Assembly: GCF_047495875.1 (NCBI RefSeq)
Contig: NC_092461.1
Coordinates: 49,791,101 to 49,855,100, forward strand
Source of the DNA: Pithys albifrons albifrons
Lineage: Eukaryota > Chordata > Aves > Passeriformes > Thamnophilidae
Reading direction: 5' to 3'
DNA length: 64,000 nt
Positions within the stretch are counted from its first letter, which is position 1; each line of letters starts with the position of its first letter. Shown in pieces: positions 51,901 to 62,800 of this stretch. The notes under the pieces were generated by a model that was given only the letters and a program-made list of their open reading frames with translations, ran no database searches and was not told the origin of the DNA. The position numbers and the translations under genes were made by a program.

Positions 51901-54900
51901 TTGTGAAGTATCTTCCTCTGGGTGTACCTTTCATGTTTCTATAATAAGCAGTCTAATAGGTTGATCAATGCAAAGAACTGTGGCTGTAAGGAGATGTGTG
52001 TTCAAGGTTGCTTTATTTTTAGAATGTGTACTGGAAAAATAACTTCAGTTAAAGACTTCTTCACTGTGTGTCCTGGTGGAGGTGCTCTGATTTTGTGTTC
52101 TACTCTTAGTCAAATCTAAACATAATAAAGCCTTTAAAATTACTTCTTTTTCCCTGAGTTGAAGACATTTTCTCAGTTTATTGAGAAGAGCAATTACCTT
52201 TTCATTTCCATTTTTACCTGTGAAGCTGTATCTGGTACTTACTTTTTGGTTTCCTTTGCTTTCTCAGAAAAAGAAGCAAAGCTTTCCTTTATATGATACT
52301 GCTAAAAATACTTGTTGGGAGACCAGCAGCCCTTTTACTCGGGGTCAGAGATGGAGGTATCAAACTTCTGGCTCCTTTTCAAGCAAAGGGATCTTTGGTG
52401 CTTACAGCTTGTGAAGCCAGGCTGTTGGTTTACTGAAGTTTAAGACTTCATGAGTTTTATCTGTGGGACAGCATAGAGGAGAAACCTGCAAAGCTGCTGT
52501 GCTCAGTACCTGTCTCAGTTTCACACCACCATGGCTTTAAGCCATCTGCATTTGGATTGAGGGGTTTTGTATCTAATGACCAAAAGTATTTTCCTCCTTA
52601 AGTTCCCACATTTGTAGTTACTTTTTTCCCCCCCACTTTCTTTTCTTCCCCTTCCTGTTTGCCAATGCCTTTTTTTTCCCAGTTTGTGTGCAGGGTGCGT
52701 TGTTTGGACTTTGCCTGGTGGTTTCGTGTAGCTGCAGAAAAGTAGACTTGGCCTTCTGTGACCTGACACTAGGCAGAAATTCAGCCAGGGTAAGAATAGA
52801 AGAGAGCTTGTAAAAGCAGCACAGGAGTGCTGGGTCTTTCCATTATTAACAATTAAAGATGATTCCAAGATGAATTAGGTAATGGATTAACTAACTCATG
52901 AAAAGAGAACAAGGATATACAAAGAGAAAGATCCTGCTTTGCAAGAATTTAGATTATTAGGATTACATGCTGCCTGCATGTCTGAGAAAGGAGAAACAAG
53001 CTTCCCTGCTTTCAGTGTTTAATTTAGTTAGTAGATAAGGTATATGATGTGCCAGATAAATTCAATAAGATAAGTTTAGGCTTTGCAAGGAGGTGTTTTC
53101 TACTAGGGAATGGGTTAAGAAATAGAAGCATCCTGTTTAGTCCTGCCCAGCAGTGCTACAGCTTTTTCTCTAAAACTGTGAGCAGTGAAAATGATTTCTC
53201 CCTACCTCCTACACCCTGTCCTAATCAACATAATATCGTGGCTGGATCTAGACCAAGAACTGTAGTTTGAGTAAAATATGAAGACAGTGACATCGTTTTG
53301 TTTTCATTGTTCCTTTTTTCTGTTTTGTTTCTGAGGTGTGAGGTATTGCTGCATTTTTTTTTTAGGGCTGCACAGTCATATCATTTTTCTTATCTCAAAG
53401 GTCATAAAATATTACCCTTCTGTTTTAAGGGTAACAAATAATTTCTAAGTCACAGTTTCAACCTAAATTGTCTCCCACAAGTTGGGGGGGATCTTTGCAC
53501 CATGAGCTTTTTAAAGTCATTGTATGGAAAATTGCATGTGCACAATTAACATAAAGCCACAGTGTGCTTCATTTGTGGGATGGATTCCCTTAGTCCATCT
53601 GTAAGTTTGCTTTTCTTTATCTTTGGTGGTTAAAAGTAAGAATAATGAAGAATATTGATAATAAAGAATATTTTGTATGGTTGGTATTCCTCCTGAAATG
53701 GTGAAAATGCATCTCTAAGTATGCAGAAGAATAGTTTCACTGTGCTAAAAATCATTGTGAAAGAATAAATTAGAGCTCTGAAAGGAAGGAGCTTCCAGCT
53801 GGCAGTGCAGTGAACAAAAATGCAATACTTTATGGGAGGCCTTGGTAGATGAACACTTTTATCTCTAAAAAAGCAGTGTGGGTACTGAAGCTCTCTGTAA
53901 AACGCAGACCTTCTGAAGTTAGAACCATTCACCATTAAAGTTCATCTCTCTGAAATACCTGCTTTGTACAGTGCTACTATAGGTTACTACCTGAATGTAG
54001 GTGAGTTTGGAGTATTCACGTGATGAAGCTAAAATCGGTTTTTGGTGATCTGATTTCCTTCAAAAAAGGGAGTTTATTAGATATACTACCTTCATTAGCA
54101 CATGATTGTCAGGTCATCAAAATAATTGACTGGCTTTGAGTAAGTATTATCTAAGCCAACACCTTACCAGTACCTTTAACTTACCTGATGTGCACTCTGC
54201 AAAGTAGTGCGTTGTAGGTGAAGAATGGCGCAGGTTTTTGTAGTGTATGGAATGCAAGAGCTCTGTCAGTGGCAAAGGCAAGGAAGATGGCTTTAGGGTG
54301 CTGGTAGTTTAACTGTGTTCCTCAAAAACCATGATACTGAGTGCACTAGAAATACTAGAAACAGCAAGGTATGACTTCTGCAGCAATTAGGTGACTTATT
54401 TGTCCTGGTTTTGTAATGTGAAGGATTGCACATGTAAATAAAGTGAAACTGATTCTGCCACTGCATGCCAAACATTGTCATTTTAAGGCTTCAGGTCAAA
54501 TTCTCAAATGTTAAGAAATGCCAGAAAGACACAGCTGTAGTTTGATTACCTTTTGTGCCTGCCTTCATTAAGTTACAGTTCTTCATTCTACAGCTGTAGT
54601 TCTTCGGTTTTTTCTTTCTCTGCAGGAGGTTTCCTTAGAATACATCCCTGTGCGCTGGGCAGCAATAAACACAGTCACTCTGTCAGTTGTTTCCACTGAG
54701 TAAGTTAGAGATATAATGGAAGTAGAGCAAAAGGCTGGAAAGATTCTTGTCTGATGAAGGCATCTGAATCCTGGCTGTGTTTGATGAGGGTGGGGATGTG
54801 CATACACAATAGATACTGCAGGTATCTTTGAACGTATAATTTGCTGTGTAAGATACTTAGGAACTTAATTTCTTTGAGGCTATCTTGTATCAGGCACCTG

Positions 54901-55105
54901 AGGTTGGTAAATAAAGTAATCCTTAGTCACATGTTCTAATATTTTTTCTGTTAACAGGGATAATAACTATGCTACTTAGTGGAATGAGGGTGGTATTTGA
55001 CTATTTCAGCAATATTGATCTAACATTGGTGCTCTGCAATGGCCTATCAGGAAATCAATTTCTACTATTAATGAACCATTATATGCATTTTTTTTTATTT
55101 TACAG
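48947..55105 (+). other. Putative second intron
   Basis: About 6.2 kb, AT-rich, with no recognised LINE or LTR. It holds one further exon-like segment at 54,626-54,699. An ORF at 52,181-52,414 follows a pyrimidine-rich AG at about 52,267 but ends in a stop and has no motif. Confidence 0.35.
54626..54699 (+). other. Exon-like segment, 74 nt, possible cassette or UTR exon
   Basis: A strong pyrimidine tract and acceptor (TTTCTTTCTCTGCAG ending at 54,625) and a strong donor (ACTGA/GTAAGT at 54,699/54,700) enclose 74 nt. It is open in phase 0 (EVSLEYIPVRWAAINT...) and, if joined to the phase-1 exon at 48.9 kb, it reads to a TGA at its last three bases. It may therefore be a UTR cassette, an exon whose inclusion truncates the product, or a chance pair of splice signals. 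Confidence 0.25.
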
Positions 55106-55135
55106 GGGGCACAATGAGTAAGAACAAACAAGATA
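55106..55135 (+). CDS. Candidate 30-nt coding micro-exon
   Basis: A T-rich tract followed by TTTTACAG (ending 55,105) precedes 30 nt closed by GTGAGT at 55,136. Joined in phase 1 to the candidate exon at 48,946 it reads GGTMSKNKQD and keeps phase 1. The internal ATG at 55,114 has a good context (A at -3) and could itself be a start if the upstream exon is untranslated or skipped. If not spliced, the frame hits TAG at 55,141-55,143, so the donor is needed. The peptide is lysine-rich and hydrophilic, and I cannot assign it to a family. Confidence 0.3.
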
Positions 55136-56941
55136 GTGAGTAGTGACCTGATAAGCACGAACCAGGAGGAGAGTCTATGAGGGGGAGAGTGATAAAAGCC
55201 ATGCAGTTAAACTGTCATAATGTATTTCAGCAACCATTTCCAAACTTCATCAAGTGAACAGGGTTATTTCTAATGTACTTTGTGTGCTGTTTCCTAGCTG
55301 TTAAAAATAATTACAATCCTATCAGAAGGTTTGGAAGCAACTCACTGGGCAGACCACTGCTATGTGAGCCAGTAGTATCTAATAATACTCCATCATGGTT
55401 TATAGGGATCAGCCCTGGACAGTGTGATCCATGTGCTTATGGAGAGGGTTTTATGGATGTCTTTGAACTACAGAGGATGAGCACTAGAGGAAGGTGTGCT
55501 TGGACAGTACAAGCTGCTTTTGTGGTTTTTTTATTTCTCACTAGCAATGTAACTTTTACTTTCTGCATAATTAACAGTGTTTAATCCAAATCCTATTTAT
55601 TTTTAGTCCTTAATATTTTTGTTGGGATGATAAGTTAGCTGATCTAAAGTTACATCCTTTTCAATACTAAATCTGGTGTCTTTGTCTTTCTTTCCTATCA
55701 TTTGGAGTTGCTTCCTCTCTGTTCTCAGTTCAACTGCTCTTTGTAGGGTTTCTTTCTTTCCTTTTACTCGGTACTTCAAGAGATAAATTGTCTCTATTGC
55801 TTGTGCTAGAGTTCACAGATTACTTCCCTGAACAACTGTTGGTTTCCTCACTCTGCAATCCCCTTTTATTCCTCCTATTTTTCTCTTTAGCGTGCTCCAG
55901 TTCACTGTTCACCCATCCTATTCCTGCTCAGGTGCAGATTTCAGTCTCTCCTGTGGCAGCCACCACTTTGTTGACAGAAGTGCAGTGTGGTTTAGGTTGA
56001 AATCCTACCCCCTCCACATTTCATTACAGTATCTTTTATATTGTTGCCACTTAATTAGTGGGATGTTAAAAAGGATAAATCAGCTTCCTACCTTTATTTT
56101 CTTTTGGTCCAGCAAATTGTTCACCTGGAAGTGAAAGGAAGATTCTGTTCAGTTCCAGGCTGGATCAAGTTTAGTAGAGATATTAGCAGATAAAATACAT
56201 GCTTTTTGCTGAAGATCATGTATCTTTTTCTCACATTCCCTAAACTTGCAAGCATGGATGTATTCATATTGCTGGAAGGCTGATAGAATGTACATCTGAG
56301 AGACACAGGCCAGACAGAATTCAAATTCCAAGTTCTAAGTGTGCTAATGCTAAACCTTTTCAGAGAAAATACTGCAAGTTTTGGATTTATTTTCTTTCCT
56401 AAGATAATTTTCTTCATTAGAGTGTTGTTTTTTTGAGCAGTGGGGTTTTGTGGTTTTTTTGTTGTTACTGTCTTAAGGAGTTTGGTAGAAACAAGAGTTC
56501 TGAAGAAGTTCTTAATAGGTAACTTTCAGCCCAATTTGCTTGAGAAGATTCTAAGCAGCTTGGAAAATAGGATGTTCTAGTGGGAAGTGTCAGGCAGTCA
56601 TAATAGTAAAGTTTTTAGCCTTTCTTTTAACAAGAAATTATTGTCTTTTGAAGTAAATGACTTGCTAAACAGTAAAAATTAGGTGAGGCATAGTGCTTTT
56701 AACTTCTTGTTAACTTCTTGTCTGTTTTCAATGGCATGGTTATGTTTTTCCAATTGGAGTTAATCTCTGTGCTTACATTCTCCTCCCCCATAACATCTGC
56801 TGTTTAACCATGATGTATCTACCCATGCTGTAGGCCTGGTACTGCCATTTGTAGGCCTGCTGTACTCTCTGTGTTCTACTGATATCTGGCTTTTAGAGTG
56901 AGTCCTGGTAAGTGATTGCCTTTTGGGAGTGAGTCCCATAG

Positions 56942-57450
56942 AACTTGAGTGTTGTGTTCAGTTCTGGGACCCTCAGTTCAGAAAGGATATTGAAGTGCTG
57001 GAGCGGGTCCAGAGAAGAGCAACAAGGCTGGGGAAGGGACTGGAGCACAAGCCCTATGGGGAGAGGCTGAGGGAGCTGGGGGTGTTTAGCCTGGAGAAGA
57101 GGAGGCTCAGAGGTGACCTCAGCACTGTCTAGAACTACCTGAAGGGAAGTTCTAGCCAGGTGGGGGTTGGTCTCTTCTCCCAGGCACTCAGCAATAGGAC
57201 AAGGGGGCACGGGCTCAAGCTCTGCCAGGGGAAATTTAAGTTGGAGATCAGAAAAAAATTCTTTCCAGAGAGAGTAATCAGGCATTGGAATGGGCTGCCC
57301 AGAGAGGTGGTGGATTCACCATACCTGGAGGATTACAAACTGAGATTGGACGTGGCACTGAGTGCCATGATCTGGTAAAGGGACTGGAGTTGGACCAAGG
57401 GTTGGACTTGATGATCTCAGAGGTCTTTTCTAACCCAATCGATTCTATGA
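56942..57450 (+). mobile_element. Young 5'-truncated CR1 LINE, copy C
   Basis: About 509 bp of CR1 3' end, highly similar to copies A, B and D, ending in a single GATTCTATGA at 57,441-57,450. It carries the end of ORF2, with a TAG at 57,130-57,132 at the position where the other copies also have one. It shares variants with copy D rather than A/B, for example 'ttgatgatctcagaggtc' near 57,408-57,425. It lies in the putative intron in sense orientation. Confidence 0.95.
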
Positions 57451-57824
57451 ACGATGTTGCAGCTACTTTGGAAGCTTGTCTGCTATCAGAAGGGCATTGT
57501 TAATTTAGGAACAGCCACAATGGTTTAAAATGTCAAACCTGTTATGACCTCCTACTTACTAATGTCCTCCTCTTGGAATTTACTAACTACAGGCATCAAT
57601 ATAATGAAATGAATGTCCCTGCTCACATTCAGATTCAGAGATTTAGCTTAAAGCTCTATTATAAGCAGTTTAAACTGGACACCTCACCTCACTCTGAAGA
57701 GTGAAAGGTGGTCTTGTTCTGAATTTCTGCTTCAGGGAGAGTTAATCCACAACAAGAGACAGCAAGGGCAACTGCTTGTGCTAATTAACCCTTTAAAGCT
57801 AATTCAGTAGACACTTCATCTGTG

Positions 57825-58604
57825 TCATAGAATCATAGAATCGATTGGGTTGGAAAAGACCTCTGAGATCATCAAGTCCAACCCTTGGTCCAACTCCACT
57901 CCATTTACCAGATCATGGCACTCAGTGCCACGTTCAGTCTCAGTTTAAAAACCTCCAGGAATGAGGAATCCACCACCTCTCTGGGCAGGCCATTCCAATG
58001 CCTGATTACTCTCTCTGGAAAGAATTTTTTTCTGATCTCCAACTTAAATTTCCCCTGGCAGAGCTTGAGCCCGTGCCCCCTTGTCCTATTGCTGAGTGCC
58101 TGGGAGAAGAGACCAACCCCCACCTGGCTAGAACTTCCCTTCAGATAGTTCTAGACAGTGATGAGGTCACCTCTGAGCCTCCTCTTCTCCAGGCTAAACA
58201 ACCCCAGCTCCCTCAGCCTCTCCCCATAGGGCTTGTGCTCCAGTCCCTTCCCCAGCCTTGTTGCTCTTCTCTGGACTCGCTCCAGCACCTCAATATCTTT
58301 CCTGACCTGAGGGGCCCAGAACTGAAGACAACATTCAAGTTGTGGCCTCACCAATGCAGAGTACAGGGGAAGGATCACTTCCCTGGTCCTGCTGGCCATG
58401 CTATTTTTGATACAGGCCAGGATCCCATTGGCCTTCTTGGCCACCTGGACACACTGTTGGCTCATGTTGAGCTTCCTGTCAATTAGTACTGCAAGGTCCC
58501 TTTCTGCCTGGCTGCTCTCCAGCCACTCTGTGCCCAGCCTGTAGCGCTGCAGGGGGTTGTTGGCCTTGTTGAACTTCATCCCATTGGTATCAGCCCATCT
58601 CTCA
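57825..58604 (-). mobile_element. Young 5'-truncated CR1 LINE, copy D
   Basis: About 780 bp of CR1 on the minus strand, 374 bp downstream of copy C and in opposite orientation, with 3' ends facing. It begins with reverse-complement TTCTATGA repeats at 57,825-57,840. Read on the minus strand, the ORF2 region is open from 58,579 to a TAG at 58,151-58,153. It keeps the two nucleotides that copies A and B lack (reads VLIDRKLNM near 58,470-58,495). It has an in-frame loss of about 27 nt near 58,560-58,566 between short GGCC repeats, removing the residues between 'FNKA' and 'NNPLQ'. Confidence 0.95.
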
Positions 58605-59684
58605 TCTGTAGGACTCTAAACCTGCATAGTGAAGCTTACTGGTCATGAATTCCCTCCATACCAGAGGCTCTTGCTCTGGACATTGGAAAAGTTGTATTCT
58701 CTTAAGTATTTAACATTTTAAAATGCATCCATACCCAGCTATCTGCATTGCTGTAAATCTCCCCTGGTTCTGTCCACTTCAGGTTGATTTGTGCATTGTT
58801 GTAGGAAATTATAGTAAAATGTAAAGAACTGCAAGCTGCCTAACTGCACATTAATATAATTTTGTAAATGTATTTTTTCCTGCTGAAATACATTTCTTAA
58901 AGTTATATATAGTCTTAAACAGCTCGAGGTATTATTGTAACTTCAGTGATAACTGATTCTGAAGTCAGAATTATGTTTGAACTAAAACTGAGAGCATATT
59001 CAAAACAAATGATGTGGTATCTTAGGGAATTGTACAGTCTCGTTTGTAGGGGGCTTATGTTGTTGATTTTTTTGGTTGGTTGGTCTGGATTTTCTGTTAA
59101 CTGTCACATCCTTCGATATTTTACCATACAATTCTGCTGATGTTGGGGATTTACTTCATATATTTACAACTTGAAGTGACATTGGTGTTTTCTTGGCACT
59201 GTGGTCATTTAATTTTGTGCTTAGGGCCGTAGAGCAGTGCTTGGTAGTACTGTGAAATAATGCCCTGTGGTTGATTTCTTTTAGTAAAGTAGTAAGATAA
59301 ATATTAAAATATATGTTCCAGCAAGTAACGTAAGGAAATACTTGAAAGATCTCCTGTGCTGATGTAAAATTCCTTTTTAAGAAATTTAAGTAGTTTTTCA
59401 ATGAAATGATACGTTATCTTCCTCTAATGTATTTGTGTGATGGTTTTCTTTGGGACTGTAGGAGGAAATAAATGGTTTCAAATAATCAGTGAAGCTCCTG
59501 ACTTCAAAGCACTTCCTTCAAAAGTGAAATAACTTCACTTTCCTTTCTCAAATAAATAGAAAGCAAACATACCTTACCGTCTTGCATTTTTTATTCATAT
59601 GTATAAATCTGAAGGGATTTTCATCTTGGGTCTTCTATAGGAAAAAATTATTAGTGTTGGACACCTCAAATTTGGATGCATTTG

Positions 59685-59778
59685 GGACATGATTTAGTGG
59701 TGGCCTTGGTAGAGTTAGGTTAACAATTGGACTCAGTGATGTTGAGGATCTTTTCCAACATAATTGGTTCTGTGAATT
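59685..59778 (+). mobile_element. CR1 LINE 3'-terminal fragment
   Basis: A short piece of an older CR1 subfamily: 'gggacatgatttagtggtgg' at 59,684-59,703, then 'ttggactcagtgatgttgag' near 59,727-59,746, 'gatcttttccaacataattg' and a decayed 'ttctgtga' end. It is 5'-truncated to under 100 bp. Confidence 0.85.
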
Positions 59779-59842
59779 AGTGTTGGAAAATATTTACTGG
59801 ATTTATTCTAATCTGTTGTATATCTTTGTTATGGTGGTATAG

Positions 59843-59894
59843 AAAGAAAAGTTCTCATTGGAGATGAGCTCCCTGGTCAGAGGAGGCAATACAA
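59843..59894 (+). other. Weak candidate exon, 52 nt
   Basis: A modest acceptor (GGTATAG ending 59,842) and a strong donor (ACAA/GTAAGT at 59,894/59,895) enclose 52 nt. Entered in phase 1, as left by the 55,106-55,135 candidate, the frame is open and reads RKVLIGDELPGQRRQY. The pyrimidine tract is poor. Two of the three frames are open, so frame agreement adds little. Confidence 0.15.
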
Positions 59895-62800
59895 GTAAGT
59901 TTTTCTGTGGTGATCCTGCAGGGCAGTGTCTTTTCTTCTTCCATGACTTCTGACCTGGAGTATCTCAAAACCAGACTAGGTAGCATCTGTCTCATACTCT
60001 GCTTAGCCAGGACATTACTTAAGGAATATAATTAAAATATAATAGTTTTTACTGGCAAAGGTTCTTTTATTAGGATGCCTGTAGATACTTAATCTTCAAA
60101 TAAACGGGTACGTGCACAGAGATCAAATATGCAAAAGTGTTGGACACTCATTTGCTTTCATTGTTCTTACTGAGTGCTCCTGCAGCTCTGTCTTGTTTGG
60201 GTGTCATTGGCAGTTCATTTCCTGAGCAAGTCTGACCTGCAAGGACCTGCTTTCCCCAATTCTCTCGGGGTGCTCTGTGTGTGCTCTGCCTGTGTCTGTA
60301 AATGTGTTTAGTGTTTTCAAAAACTTCAGGGTTTTTTTTGTTTGTTTGCTTTGGTCTATTACCAAAAGGTTTTATTGAAGTGTGTTCCTTTAATATTATG
60401 GTCTGTAATACAGTGCTTCCAGTAATCTCCTGGAAGTGACATAGTTTCTAAGATTTCTACCAGTTCAGCCCTATTTCACAGCAGTTTTATGGTAGCTTTG
60501 GAGAAACATTTATCAAGTCCATGATTAGTGAATTATTTTATTTTTGTTAACAAGCCAGACCAGGTTTTACTTCCCCACCATAGACTAGTTTTGATTATTA
60601 GTGGTAAAAATATTTTTGTGCAAAGTTGAAATTCAAGGGATTTGTGTGGTATCTAGTCAGGGTTATAGCCCAGTTCTGTTGTTCTTCTGTATGTGCAATT
60701 AGAGAGATGTCTTGGAATGTCCTGTGACATCCTAAGTAAAAATAATCTGCCTTTGACTGCCATCTTGATATTTTGTGGAAAGACATTCTCTTGAATAGCA
60801 TCTCTATTGGTTTGGGGTTTTTTACATGGTTGTTTTCCACTCCTCTGAAGTAACAGATGGAACAGTCCAGAAGAAATGGTGCTCAAAGATGACAGGATTT
60901 TGCACTTGCATGGGAAAGTAATTTCAGAACTTGTTGTTGTCATTGTATCTTATTTCTCAAAGTTCACTGAAGGAAGTGCTAGTGGAATGTAAATACACTC
61001 ATTATCAACAGGGCTGTTGGAAATAAAGCCTGTTGTGTGGCAAAGCTGGAAGGAAAGTGAAAGGTTCACTGAGATTTGGCACTGATGCTTGTTTGGCTTG
61101 TTTCTGTCTTTCTTATCTTGGCTGGTGTTTCATCAGTCAGGGAACTTGTATATGGATCATGATGCATCAGACTGTGGAAGAGAGTTGTCATATGCTGTAA
61201 TTAAAAAAACCAAACAAACAACAACAAAAAACCCCCTCAACTTTTCTGAACAATCCATAGTTACTCTACTATCTGTTAAAACTGATTTTTAGATCAATTT
61301 GTCCGTTAAATTCCTGTCACTTAAAAAATTTTAAAAAAAGAATCTTATGTAAGACCAAAGAGTTTCATGGTGTTTCTTCTAAAGGTTTATTTCAGTCTGA
61401 TTCATTTCCTGGTTTTCTCCTACTGCACTGACAGAAGCAGAAACAAATATCCTCCAACTGTTTGTAAATCTTGAAAATATGTAATTTACTGTATTACAGG
61501 TGGCCGTGTGTGGCTGTGAATGATGCAGAGATTTATCCTGTACTTCATTCTGTCAGTCTCTGGTCATGCACTTGGTTCCCTGGCGGACACTGCTGTTCCA
61601 AGGCTTCACAGGTCTCTAGGTGGGAGTTTATTTCAGATAGGAGAAAGATGAGGATAAGTTATTCTGTCCTAATATGATAGCATGCGGACCTGAAGATACT
61701 GAGTCAGATTAATAGCAAATTAAACACTGTTTTTTGAAGGAGTAATGTTTTCAGCTGTGTTTGGTTGGTTTTTGGGCTCATTACCACAGACTTTCTTGAG
61801 TATTCACAACATTGAGAGATTTGATATTTATATGAGTGGTAGTATAGAAGGTGCTAGAACATACTGGCAGAGAGATAAATGTACTTTTTGGATTTGAAAG
61901 CAGTCTGACAAGTTAAGAGTTCCTGTTTAGGGCTTTGGCCCAGCAGAATGTTTGCTCTACCCTTTATCTGCACCATGGAGTATTACACGTGCTGGAGGCA
62001 GGATCTGAACTCAGACTGAGTGCAGCTACTGTTGTGTTCTGGTGAACTTAGAGGCTAGTTGGGAACGTCGGTGATTTATTTAAATAAGTGTGCATTTCTG
62101 TGTGGTTCCTGATACCTTGAAATACATTAAAATTGTAACATTTTAATACGTTCTTGTAAGATTTGTGGTATTTGAGTAAAATAGAGATTGGCATTTATAT
62201 AGTATGTATTAAAGCTCTGTGAAAAGAAAAGTTTTTCATCTTAGACAAAAGCTGCATCCCCTCCCTTTCAGTCAAATCCCTGGAAAAAGATAAGCACTTC
62301 TAGCAGGGTATTTTTTTCATGATGTTGTTCATGCTGCAATTTGCAAATTTGTGAATTAGGAGACAGTTGGAAGTTTGCAGTTTCTTTTGCAGAACATAAT
62401 CAAATTAATTAATTGCTTAAATAGCTTTTTTAGTAAAACTACAATAGTGTATTATTTAAATCCTTTTCAAACTTATATTTTTGAATTAGTTTGAGTGATA
62501 ATATAGCAGGCTCAGTCTTGTGCATATTTATTTCTTGGCTGGGGAAGACTGCTTGCTTCACTTTGAAAAAGCAAATCAAGGCCTTAAAGCTTTTAAATTC
62601 ACATCCCGGTGACCTTTCAGTCTAAAAGTATCAACACTTTTCTGTTACAGTTTATGAAGTCAGTACTAGAAACCTCATGAAGTTCTTTGGAATTGTTTTT
62701 GTCCTTTTCTTATCAAGTGTTTGTCTTTCCTTCTAGATATGTGGTCCTTCAAAGATGAGAAAGGCCTGCTGTTGAATGGCATTAAATACCTCTAGGCTGC

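Noticed and set aside
52181..52414. Lysine/serine-rich open frame after a pyrimidine-rich AG at about 52,267
   Set aside because: It ends in a stop with no poly(A) signal close by, its phase does not follow from the upstream candidate exon, and no domain is visible.
61471..61677. Open frame after a TATTACAG acceptor-like site, in phase with the weak exon at 59,843-59,894
   Set aside because: Poor pyrimidine tract, a peptide unusually rich in Trp and Cys, and dependence on another weak exon; not enough to annotate.
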